Below, in pieces: positions 16,980 to 24,658 of a stretch of 64,000 nucleotides of DNA (position 1 is its first letter; each line of letters begins with the position of its first letter). A model generated the notes under the pieces. That model was given only the letters and a program-made list of their open reading frames with translations. It was not told the origin of the DNA and did not search any database. Origin of the DNA: Paraburkholderia diazotrophica. Lineage in GTDB: Bacteria > Pseudomonadota > Gammaproteobacteria > Burkholderiales > Burkholderiaceae. Location: NCBI RefSeq assembly GCF_900108945.1, contig NZ_FNYE01000010.1, positions 1-64,000 on the forward strand, given 5' to 3'. Position numbers and translations under genes: made by a program.

Positions 16980-18056
16980 CTACGCCATCGCCAGTTCGAC
17001 CGTGAAGGTGGTGCCCGCGCCCGGCGCGCTCTCGACACGAATCCGCCCGCCATGCAGCTCGATGATGCGCTGCGTAATCGCCAACCCGAGGCCCGCGTTG
17101 CCCGCGTCGCTCGACTCGCCGCGATCCGCACGATAGTAGCGATCGAAGACGTTGCCGATGTCGTCGTGATCGATACCTTGTCCCGTGTCGCTCACCTGAA
17201 GCTCGACCCGGTCTCCAGCCCGACGCACGCCGACGCTGATCTCGCCGCCGGCCGGCGTATAGCGCATCGCGTTTTCAATCAGGTTCTCGAGCACACGCTC
17301 CATCATGCCGATATCGGCGCAAACGGGCGGGCAATCGGCGCTCACGCTCGCGCTCAGCTTGAGATCGCGCTTTTGGGCGCCAAGCGCAAACTTCTGGACG
17401 ACGTCCTGTGCAAGTTCGCTGATCGGAAATGCCTCGACCTGCGGCCTCACTTCGTTCGCTTCGAGCTTGGTCAGATCGAACAGATCCCGCACGAGCCTCG
17501 CGAGCCGCTCGCAATGCTTTACCGCAATCTGCAAATACCGGCAGCGATCTTCCTGAGACAATCCGTCGTCCTTGATCAGCACCATCTCCAGATAACCCTG
17601 CATGGATGCAAGCGGTGTCCTCAGATCGTGCGATACGTTGGCAAGCAACTCGCGGCGCTGCCGGTCCGCTTGTGCAAGCTGCGCCAGTTGCATCGCAATG
17701 CGCTCCGACATCTCCTGAAACGCGGCGATGATGCGGCCGATTTCGTCGTCGTTGCTATCCGGCGTGTCCACTCGCATCGGGCTTACAAAACCGCTTGTCC
17801 GAAATGCTTCGATGGCGGATGCCAGCCGCCGAAGCCTGAGTGTGAGAAAGCGGAACACGACCAGCGCGGCGATCAGGCTGAATGCCACCGTGCCGACCAC
17901 GAGGTTGGTCACGAGCTCGAACAGCCGCTGCGTCTCGAACATGCGTTGCGACGCCACGATCATGACGGCGCCGATCGCGATGAACACCACCATCAGCGAG
18001 CACGCGAGACGGCCATACAGGGTAGCGAACAGACGCAGGTTAGTTCTCGGGCGCAT
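16980..18056 (-). CDS. Two-component sensor histidine kinase
   Basis: 358 residues from ATG at 18054-18056, whose start overlaps the end of the response-regulator gene. Two transmembrane helices (residues about 12-32 and 48-68) enclose a very short periplasmic loop, followed by HAMP, the dimerisation/phosphoacceptor box LLANVSHDLRTPLASMQGYL, and HATPase motifs (LENLIENAMRYTP, DTGQGI, GNAGLGLAI). The small periplasmic part suggests sensing in or near the membrane. Lying between bufBC and bufA, it is the obvious candidate to sense the signal that induces the bufferin genes (inference). Confidence 0.92.
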   Translation of the reverse strand: MRPRTNLRLFATLYGRLACSLMVVFIAIGAVMIVASQRMFETQRLFELVTNLVVGTVAFSLIAALVVFRFLTLRLRRLASAIEAFRTSGFVSPMRVDTPDSNDDEIGRIIAAFQEMSERIAMQLAQLAQADRQRRELLANVSHDLRTPLASMQGYLEMVLIKDDGLSQEDRCRYLQIAVKHCERLARLVRDLFDLTKLEANEVRPQVEAFPISELAQDVVQKFALGAQKRDLKLSASVSADCPPVCADIGMMERVLENLIENAMRYTPAGGEISVGVRRAGDRVELQVSDTGQGIDHDDIGNVFDRYYRADRGESSDAGNAGLGLAITQRIIELHGGRIRVESAPGAGTTFTVELAMA

Positions 18057-18747
18057 TGCGGAACTTGTAGCCGACGCCCCATACCGTCTGGATGTATTCC
18101 GGCGAATTCGGGTCGATTTCGATCTTTGCGCGCAGCCGGTTGATATGTGAATTAACGGTGTGTTCATAGCCGCTATGGCTGTAGCCCCACACCTGATCGA
18201 GCAGCTGCCCGCGTGTATAGACCCGTCCCGGGTTCTGCGCGAAATGAAGCAGCAACTGGAATTCTTTGGCCGTCAGCAGGATCGGTGCGCCACGCACGAT
18301 CACGTCGCGCCGTTCGACGTCGATCTTCAGATCTTCGCATTCGATCAGCGTGTGCTCACCGGCAGCCGTATTGGCCATCATGTCGACCAGCCGGAAAATC
18401 GCCTTCACACGCGCAACGAACTCCAGCACGCTGAATGGCTTCGCGAGATAGTCGTCCGCGCCCATTTCGAGGCCCAGCACGCGGTCGAGTTCGGTCGACT
18501 TCGCCGTCAACATCAGAATAGGCGTATAGCGGCGTTCCGAGCGCAGGCGGCGGCAAATCTCCAGGCCATCGACACCCGGCAGCATCAGATCGAGCACCAC
18601 CAGGTCGTAGGGTCTGGCAAGCGCTTCCGCCAGCCCTGCCCTGCCGTCATTGAGCACGGTCGTCTCGCAGGACAGACCCACGAGCTGCATGCGGACGAGT
18701 TGGGCGATGTCGTTGTCGTCTTCGATCACCAGAACGTTGCGAGACAT
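18040..18747 (-). CDS. OmpR/PhoB-family response regulator
   Basis: 235 residues. The receiver domain has the acidic pair EDD, the phospho-accepting Asp in LVVLDLMLPGVDGLEIC, the Thr of LMLTAKS and the Lys of YLAKPF. The C-terminal winged helix ends in the typical TVNSHINRLRAKIE and YIQTVWGVGYKF. Start chosen at 18747; longer frames extend into the bufA promoter region. It is divergent from bufA, with about 230 bases between, so it probably controls bufA and perhaps the sites shared with the NDH-2 operon. Confidence 0.92.
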   Translation of the reverse strand: MSRNVLVIEDDNDIAQLVRMQLVGLSCETTVLNDGRAGLAEALARPYDLVVLDLMLPGVDGLEICRRLRSERRYTPILMLTAKSTELDRVLGLEMGADDYLAKPFSVLEFVARVKAIFRLVDMMANTAAGEHTLIECEDLKIDVERRDVIVRGAPILLTAKEFQLLLHFAQNPGRVYTRGQLLDQVWGYSHSGYEHTVNSHINRLRAKIEIDPNSPEYIQTVWGVGYKFRNAPEN

Positions 18748-18866
18748 GACCTGCATCCTCACTGGACTGTTGGTAGACACCGCATTGCCCGCACGAACGC
18801 GGCGAATGCACTGCGTGTAGATCATTCTAGATCGCCAGCGTAGCGTGTCCAGCGCGGCCGCGCGTC

Positions 18867-18920
18867 GTGACGAAAAATTGATTTTTGGGCGACAAAGCCG
18901 TGAGCTGCGTTTCGCACACT
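18867..18920 (+). promoter_or_regulatory. Shared promoter-like element upstream of bufA
   Basis: This 54-base block aligns without gaps to 24550-24603 with 38 identities. Conserved cores are GTGAC at the left end, GGCGAC, CGTGAG and TTTCGCACACT. It ends 57 bases before the bufA ATG. Two spaced conserved blocks (GGCGAC and CG.TTTCGCAC) could be an ECF-sigma-type promoter, or repeats bound by the adjacent OmpR-type regulator; sequence alone does not decide. Confidence 0.6.
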
Positions 18921-18977
18921 TCATCCCGGGACACAGGCAATCGCGCCTGTCCTCATCACCATCCTGGAGGAAGCATC

Positions 18978-19304
18978 ATGAAAAGCGAACGCATCATTCA
19001 AGGCGCCATTGCAAGTCTGCTTGCCATTGGCGTCGCAACGGCAAGCACGGCCTCATTTGCAGCCGGCGGCGACTTCGAGAAATGCGCGGGTATTGCAAAG
19101 GCAGGCAAGAACGACTGCGGCACCAGCAAGAGTTCATGCGCCGCCACGGCGAAGATGGACCACGACACGGAAGCATGGATTCTCGTTCCCAAGGGGACGT
19201 GCGACAAGATCGCCGGCGCGCATCTGCAGATGTCAGAGTTCGCCAAGCCCGGTGGAAAAAGCGGCGTTCTCAGTCCCGTCGCCAAAGCAGCGGCCGCGGG
19301 CTGA
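18978..19304 (+). CDS. bufA: BufA-family (DUF2282) bufferin precursor
   Basis: 108 residues with GGAGG 7 bases before the ATG. A Sec signal peptide (IIQGAIASLLAIGVATAS, then TASFAA) leads to a mature peptide with four cysteines: FEKCAGIAKAGKNDCGTS, then SSCAA, then VPKGTCDKIAG, spaced C-x10-C-x6-C-x20-C. This is the DUF2282 bufferin pattern, in which cysteines are converted by BufB/BufC into copper-binding groups and the product acts in the periplasm. It heads a unit with doxX. The inducing metal is not evident from sequence, but copper is the precedent. Confidence 0.92.
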   Translation: MKSERIIQGAIASLLAIGVATASTASFAAGGDFEKCAGIAKAGKNDCGTSKSSCAATAKMDHDTEAWILVPKGTCDKIAGAHLQMSEFAKPGGKSGVLSPVAKAAAAG

Positions 19305-19390
19305 CATAGCCCACTCCATCCCGGCGCCGCACCGAGCCGGCTGCGGCGCCTTTCGATCCGCCGGCCTTCACGACGACCCGAGGTTCCAGC

Positions 19391-19900
19391 ATGAAGCTCT
19401 CATCGCCACTTTCCGCGACGCACGACGCCGAACCGTCCGGCGTTTCCCACAAGGCAATTTCGCTTTGCCGTTCAGCGCTGCGCGCGCTGGAATTCGCGAC
19501 ACCCGTACTCGACCTCGGCATTCGCATCGTGATCGGCCTCGTGTTTTTCCAGTCAGGGCTCACCAAGATCGCAAGCTGGTCTTCGACGCTCGCCCTCTTT
19601 CAAGGCGAATACGCCGTACCGCTGCTGCCGCCCGTGCTGGCTGCGTACCTCGGCACGGCCGCCGAACTGGGCTTTCCGATCTTCCTCGTGCTTGGACTCG
19701 GCTCGCGTTTTGCGGCATTCGGGCTCTTCATCTTCAACATCATCGCTGTCATCTCCTATCCGGGGCTTGGCGAAGTCGGTCTGCGGGATCACCAGTACTG
19801 GGGCCTCTTTCTGCTCGTCACGCTGCTGCACGGTCCGGGCAAGCTGTCGCTCGACTACCTGATCAGCCGCTGGCTGGGTCACGCACCGTCACGCCCGTAA
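19391..19900 (+). CDS. DoxX-family membrane protein
   Basis: 169 residues with four predicted helices. The sequence LDLGIRIVIGLVFFQSGLTK followed by FPIFLVLGLGSRFAAFGLFI is standard DoxX/quinol-oxidase-subunit-like. DoxX genes are frequent fourth members of bufferin operons, where their role is not firmly known; a redox function at the membrane is presumed. GAGG lies 9 bases upstream of the ATG. The gene follows bufA by 86 bases. Confidence 0.88.
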   Translation: MKLSSPLSATHDAEPSGVSHKAISLCRSALRALEFATPVLDLGIRIVIGLVFFQSGLTKIASWSSTLALFQGEYAVPLLPPVLAAYLGTAAELGFPIFLVLGLGSRFAAFGLFIFNIIAVISYPGLGEVGLRDHQYWGLFLLVTLLHGPGKLSLDYLISRWLGHAPSRP

Positions 19901-19976
19901 ATACGGCGCTATCTCCACCCGGCGCGCGCACGACAAAGGCGCGCCCCGTCCTCCAGAGTGCAATTCGGAGAATCTC

Positions 19977-20759
19977 ATGCTCAACGGAAAAGCAGCTATC
20001 GTTACCGGCTCGACGAGCGGCATCGGTCTCGCTATCGCAACAGCGTTCGCCGCGCACGGCGCGGACGTGATGCTCAACGGTTTCGGCGACGCGGATGCGA
20101 TCGAAACGGCGCGTGTGCAACTGGAGCGCGAACATAACGTCCGCGTGCGCTACAGCCCTGCCGACATGGGCGTTCCACAAGACGTGCGGCGCATGGCGCA
20201 ACAGGCCATCGACGCATTCGGCAAGGTCGATATCGTGGTCAACAACGCCGGCATCCAGCACGTCGCGCCCATCGACGAGCAGCCGGACGACCGCTGGGAC
20301 GCCGTCATCGCGATCAACCTGTCCTCGGCCTTCCATCTGGTGAAGGCCGTTCTGCCCGGAATGAAGTCGCGCGGCTGGGGCCGCGTGATCAACGTCGCTT
20401 CGGCCCACGGACTGGTTGCCTCGCCGTTCAAGGCGCCTTATGTGGCCGCCAAGCACGGCCTGATCGGTCTTTCGAAGACGGTTGCCATCGAGGTGGCCGA
20501 GCACGGCATCACGAGCAACACGATCTGCCCCGGCTACGTGAAGACGCCGCTCGTCGAAGGGCAGATCGCCGAACAGGCGAAGGCTCATGGCATCCCGGCA
20601 GAGAACGTCATTCGCGATGTTCTGCTCGTCCATCAGGCGCGCAAGCGCTTCGTGACGGTCGAGGAAATCGCCGCGCTCGCATTGTTCCTCGCATCCGACG
20701 CTGCTGCGTCGATCACGGCCGCTGCCCTCGCGGTGGACGGCGGCTGGACGCAACACTAG
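19977..20759 (+). CDS. 3-Hydroxybutyrate dehydrogenase (SDR family)
   Basis: 260 residues. NAD-binding GSTSGIG, NNAGIQHVAP, and the active-site run NVASAHGLVASPFK with YVAAKHG are the signature of D-3-hydroxybutyrate dehydrogenase, which interconverts 3-hydroxybutyrate and acetoacetate in PHB and ketone-body turnover. CGGAG precedes the start. It stands immediately before the patatin gene and belongs functionally with the acetoacetate decarboxylase at 26111-26902. Confidence 0.92.
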   Translation: MLNGKAAIVTGSTSGIGLAIATAFAAHGADVMLNGFGDADAIETARVQLEREHNVRVRYSPADMGVPQDVRRMAQQAIDAFGKVDIVVNNAGIQHVAPIDEQPDDRWDAVIAINLSSAFHLVKAVLPGMKSRGWGRVINVASAHGLVASPFKAPYVAAKHGLIGLSKTVAIEVAEHGITSNTICPGYVKTPLVEGQIAEQAKAHGIPAENVIRDVLLVHQARKRFVTVEEIAALALFLASDAAASITAAALAVDGGWTQH

Positions 20760-20768
20760 GAGGCAGCC

Positions 20769-21833
20769 GTGAACAGGACAACCGTCAGCCCGCGCTCAAA
20801 CGGCGGCACGAAGCAGATTGCGCTGGCACTGCAAGGCGGCGGCGCACATGGCGCATTTGCGTGGGGTGTGATCGACCGCGTTCTCGAAGATGGACGGCTC
20901 GAGATCGAGGGTGTGAGCGCCACCAGCGCGGGTGCGATGAACGCGGCCGTGCTGGCAAGCGGCCTTCAGCGAGGCGGCCCGGACGGCGCCCGCGCCGCGC
21001 TCCATGCATTCTGGCAAGACGTAGCCCGTGCGGCACAGTACGCGAGCCCATTTCGCAAGCTGCCTTGGGAAACGTTTCTTCACAACGGCCACACGGACGG
21101 CCATACGCTGGACTACTCGCCGATGTACGTGATGACCGATCTCATGCTGCGGATGTGGTCACCGTACCAGTTCAATCCGATGAACTTCAATCCGCTTCGC
21201 GACGTGCTTGAACGCCACGTCGACTTCGAAGCGTTGCGCGCCGGTTGTCCGATTCATCTTCATCTCTGCGCGACGAACGTCGAAACGGGAAAGGTACGCG
21301 TATTCGACGGCCACGAGATGAGCGCCGATGCCGTACTCGCATCCGCCTGCCTGCCGTTCCTGTTCCAGGCCGTGGAAATCGACGGAGAACACTACTGGGA
21401 CGGCGGCTACATGGGCAACCCCGCGATCTTTCCGCTCATCTATCACTGAGGTACGCGCGACGTGGTGATCGTGCACATCAACCCGGTTGTGCGGCGGGGC
21501 GTTCCGAAAACGGCGTCGGAGATCATGAACCGCATCAACGAGGTCAGTTTCAACTCGTCGCTGATGCGCGAAATGAGGGCGATCAGTTTCGTCACGTCGC
21601 TGATTCAGGAAGGCAAGATCGATCGGCCGGACATGAAACAGATGTTGATCCACTCGATCCGCTCCGACGAAGCGATGTCGGCGCTTGGCGTGTCGAGCAA
21701 GCTCAACGCCGACTGGCCGTTCCTGTGCTTTCTTCGCGATGAGGGTCGTGCCCGGGCTGAAACCTGGCTGCACGACAACTTCGACGCAATCGGCCAGCGC
21801 TCCAGCATCGATATCCGCGCCGAGTTCCTGTAG
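20769..21833 (+). pseudogene. Patatin-like phospholipase interrupted by an in-frame TGA
   Basis: Starts at GTG with AGGAGG upstream, overlapping the previous stop region. The N-terminal 226 residues include the oxyanion loop QGGGAHGAFAWG, the nucleophile motif SATSAGAMN and the catalytic Asp in WDGGYMGNPA. After FPLIYH comes TGA (21447-21449), and the same frame continues GTRDVVIVHINPVVRRGVPK to a normal end AEFL at 21833. In my recollection the family has a residue such as Cys there, which would be one base change from TGA. Patatins of this clade sit with 3-hydroxybutyrate dehydrogenase and acetoacetate decarboxylase. It may be a recent nonsense mutation, a read-through site or a sequencing error; the truncated product retains both catalytic residues. 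Confidence 0.85.
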
Positions 21834-21863
21834 CTCGTCCGTCCCGCCTTGCGGAGCAATGTC

Positions 21864-22889
21864 ATGGTCAACCTCATGCCTGGCGCCGTCCCAGGGACAC
21901 TCGCCGCGCTCTGCGCGCTCGCGATGGGCATCGCCATCCGGCGAGGGGCGACCTGCACGGTAGCCGCCGTCAACGAGATCATCGACGAAAGAAAATGCGG
22001 GCGCCTGCTCGCACTCATCGCCGCATCGATGCTCGTGCTGGGCGGCCTGCTGATCGCGCAGTCGTTCGATGTGCTGCCATCGCTTCCGGCCAGTGCGCCC
22101 GTCACCCTCGCGACGGTGTGGGGTGGACTGACGCTGGGGCTCGGTGCATCGGTCAATGGCGCGTGCGCGTTGGGCACGATCGCGCGCATCGGCGCGGGAC
22201 AATGGTGCTATGTCGCAACGCCCATCGGCTATTACGCTGGCTGCCACGTTGCCGCACGCAGGCTCGCCGCGACCATCCCGATCCCCGTTCACGATTCACC
22301 GGCTCCGCACGCGTCTGCGTCCATCATCGTCCTGCTCGCGGCGATGGTCGCAACGCTTGCGGCCGGCGCGCTGCACTCACGCCGCGCACGCGCCACTTCC
22401 GGCATGCCGGGCGACGATCCGCGCGAAGCCAGGCATGCAGTGTGGTCGCCGCATGCCGCAACAGCCGCGATCGGCATCACGTTCGTGCTGCTGTTCGTGA
22501 TCGACGGAGCCTGGACATACACCGATACGCTCTCCGGCCTTGCGCAAGGGCACGCAGACGCTACAGCCTCGCGCGCATTGTTGTTCGGCGCGCTGCTCGT
22601 GGGCGCCACGTCAGCCGGTATCGCGCGAGCGATGCGCGGCGAACGCTCTCGCCGTCCGCGCGTGACACTCTCGCAACTGGCGCGCTGCCTGGGCGGAGGC
22701 GCGCTGATGGGCTGGGCAAGCCTGATGATTCCAGGCGGCAACGACTCGCTCGTACTGGTGGCGATGCCTCTCTTGCGGCCTTATGCGTGGGTCGCGTTCG
22801 CAGCGATGTGTGTCGCGATCGGCGCCGTATCGCTATCGCGCAGAGTGCTGCGATCGCGCTGGCATCGCGAAACGAGGGAGCTGGCATGA
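21864..22889 (+). CDS. YeeE/YedE-family sulfur-compound transporter
   Basis: 341 residues, about nine to ten hydrophobic segments. Both halves carry the small-residue cysteine motifs of the family: IRRGATCTVAAVNEII near the N-terminus and LGASVNGACALGTIARIGAG, with a further conserved GWASLMIPGGNDSL near the C-terminus. YeeE-type proteins move thiosulfate or sulfane-sulfur compounds through thiol relays. GGAG precedes the ATG at 21864. Its stop codon overlaps the start of the second BufA-like gene (ATGA), so the two are co-translated. Confidence 0.85.
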   Translation: MVNLMPGAVPGTLAALCALAMGIAIRRGATCTVAAVNEIIDERKCGRLLALIAASMLVLGGLLIAQSFDVLPSLPASAPVTLATVWGGLTLGLGASVNGACALGTIARIGAGQWCYVATPIGYYAGCHVAARRLAATIPIPVHDSPAPHASASIIVLLAAMVATLAAGALHSRRARATSGMPGDDPREARHAVWSPHAATAAIGITFVLLFVIDGAWTYTDTLSGLAQGHADATASRALLFGALLVGATSAGIARAMRGERSRRPRVTLSQLARCLGGGALMGWASLMIPGGNDSLVLVAMPLLRPYAWVAFAAMCVAIGAVSLSRRVLRSRWHRETRELA

Positions 22890-23173
22890 ATCGCCGCATC
22901 GGGAATGTCCTCGTGATCCTGGGCGCATTCGGCGCCATTGCAGTGGCTGTCGACCGCAACACGCATCTCGGCCCTCACTCAGCCGCGACTTTCAAATTCG
23001 ATCGCGAAAGGTGCTTCGGTATCGTGCGAGCCGGGAGAAACGATTGCGGCACGGCGAAGCATGCGTGCGCCGGCCGCGCGCCGCGCGATGCGACAGGCGA
23101 CGAATGGCTTCTGCTTCCAGCCGGCACATGCACGAAGATCGCGGGCGGTGCCATCCGGCCTTCATCGGGTTAG
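22886..23173 (+). CDS. Second BufA-like precursor, probably membrane-anchored
   Basis: 95 residues. The N-terminus is hydrophobic (NVLVILGAFGAIAVAVD) but shows no clear AxA cleavage site, so it may be an uncleaved anchor. The C-terminal part carries FDRERCFGIVRAGRNDCGTA, then HACAG, then LPAGTCTKIAGG, with spacing C-x10-C-x6-C-x20-C, exactly that of the bufA product. No second bufB or bufC is nearby, so the pair at 15348-16956 would have to serve both. It is embedded in the YeeE-cyclase unit by a 4-base overlap. Annotation pipelines could easily miss it. Confidence 0.82.
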   Translation: MNRRIGNVLVILGAFGAIAVAVDRNTHLGPHSAATFKFDRERCFGIVRAGRNDCGTAKHACAGRAPRDATGDEWLLLPAGTCTKIAGGAIRPSSG

Positions 23174-23203
23174 CACATTCCCGGACACGACCAGGATTTA
23201 CGA

Positions 23204-24553
23204 ATGTCGACGCTCACGCAATCATTCGTTTCGATGCTGGGAACGCGTATGCGCGCCGAAGCATGGCCCGCGCGCGTACTGCAAGAACTGGAACGCGAGC
23301 AGTACCGTAGCGAGCTGCTCGTGACGGCCGTTCAGTTGCTGATTGCAGCCGTCCTCGCTGTGCTGTATGCATTCACCCCGCCCGGCTTTTCGCCGGATGC
23401 GCCCATTCGGGCAGTGCCGCTCGGTCTCACACTCTTTTCGGTTGTTGCACTTATACGGCTCTATCTTGCCGTGACGGGCCAGCTTCAGCGGTGGATGGTG
23501 GGCGCGACCGTCGTGACGGAAATGGCCGTGCTGATGTTCGTGATCTGGGCGTATCACCTGCAGTATGAACAGCCGGCACCGTTCTCTCTGAAGTGCACTG
23601 AGTTCGCATATGTGTTCATACTCATTGCTCTTCGCACACTGCGCTTCGAGCCGATATGGGTCCTGCTGTCGGGCCTGACGGCGGCGTCGGGATGGCTGGC
23701 GTTGCTTGCGTACGCATTGACTCATGCGCAGGGCAACACGGTGACGTGGGATTACGTCACCTCGTTGCGTTCGACGCAGATTCACTTCGGCGGCGAGCTG
23801 GACAAAGTACTGGCGATCGTGGTGACGACAGCCGTACTCGCAATCGCGCTCGCCCGCGCGCGCCGCTTCGTCATCCTGTCGGTGTCGGGTCGGCAGGCCG
23901 TCACGGACCTCTCGATGTTCTTCGACGACCCGGTCGCGGACCGCATCACACGATCTGAAGTGCCTGCAGTGCCGGGGCAGGCGGATATACGTGAAGCGAC
24001 CATCGTGTTCTTCGACATGCGCGGCTTTACGGAAGCGTCGCGCACGCTCTGCGTCACCGATCTCATCGCGCTGCTTCGGGAATATCAGCAACTGATCGTG
24101 CCGATCATCCGCTCGCATGGCGGCAGTATCGACAAGTTTCTCGGCGACGGCATTCTTGCGAGCTTCGGCGCCGTCATACCCGATACGCGGCATGCAGCGA
24201 ATGCATTGCGTGCCGTCGATGCCGTGATGCACGCCGTCGATGGCTGGCGTGCAACGCGCAGCCGGTCCGGCCAGCCGGCGCCGGACGTCCGCGCTGGCAT
24301 CGCCAGCGGTCCGGTGGTGTTCGGCATTGTCGGCGATGGAAAGCGGCTCGAGTACACGGTGATCGGCGATGCCGTCAATCTCGCTGCAAAGCTCGAAAAG
24401 CACAACAAGGCTGAGCGCACGCGCGCGATGGCGCCGCATGCCACCTATGCGCAGGCTATCGCCCAAGGCTACGCCGAGACCAGGCCGAGAAGGTCGGCGC
24501 GTTCTATCGCGGGCGTAACCGGCCCGGTCGACGTGGCCGTCTGGATGTCGTGA
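23204..24553 (+). CDS. Membrane class III adenylate/guanylate cyclase
   Basis: 449 residues. Six hydrophobic segments occupy about residues 35-235; the C-terminal domain has the class III landmarks: metal Asp in VFFDMRGFTEASR, the second Asp in HGGSIDKFLGDGILASFG, and YTVIGDAVNLAAKLEK with the transition-state Asn. It would make cAMP or cGMP at the inner membrane. AGGA lies 8 bases before the ATG. It follows the BufA-like gene by 30 bases, and its end overlaps the first bases of the shared promoter element for the NDH-2 unit. Confidence 0.88.
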   Translation: MSTLTQSFVSMLGTRMRAEAWPARVLQELEREQYRSELLVTAVQLLIAAVLAVLYAFTPPGFSPDAPIRAVPLGLTLFSVVALIRLYLAVTGQLQRWMVGATVVTEMAVLMFVIWAYHLQYEQPAPFSLKCTEFAYVFILIALRTLRFEPIWVLLSGLTAASGWLALLAYALTHAQGNTVTWDYVTSLRSTQIHFGGELDKVLAIVVTTAVLAIALARARRFVILSVSGRQAVTDLSMFFDDPVADRITRSEVPAVPGQADIREATIVFFDMRGFTEASRTLCVTDLIALLREYQQLIVPIIRSHGGSIDKFLGDGILASFGAVIPDTRHAANALRAVDAVMHAVDGWRATRSRSGQPAPDVRAGIASGPVVFGIVGDGKRLEYTVIGDAVNLAAKLEKHNKAERTRAMAPHATYAQAIAQGYAETRPRRSARSIAGVTGPVDVAVWMS

Positions 24554-24603
24554 CAAAAAAGTGAATTCCAGGCGACTTGCGCGTGAGGACGATTTCGCAC
24601 ACT
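24550..24603 (+). promoter_or_regulatory. Shared promoter-like element upstream of the NDH-2/adc unit
   Basis: Ungapped partner of 18867-18920 (38 of 54 bases identical, including the last 11 bases TTTCGCACACT). It ends 55 bases before the NDH-2 ATG, nearly the same distance as in front of bufA (57). The equal position relative to the start codon supports a functional promoter or activator site. Confidence 0.6.
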
Positions 24604-24658
24604 ACCTCATAGGCCCATGCAGGCCATTCCGGCCGAAGGGCGTGCAGCAGGAGTTGAC

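Noticed and set aside
21447..21449. Selenocysteine at the TGA in the patatin gene
   Set aside because: No selenocysteine precedent known to me for this family, no convincing SECIS-like hairpin seen directly after the codon, and a Cys-to-stop point change explains it.
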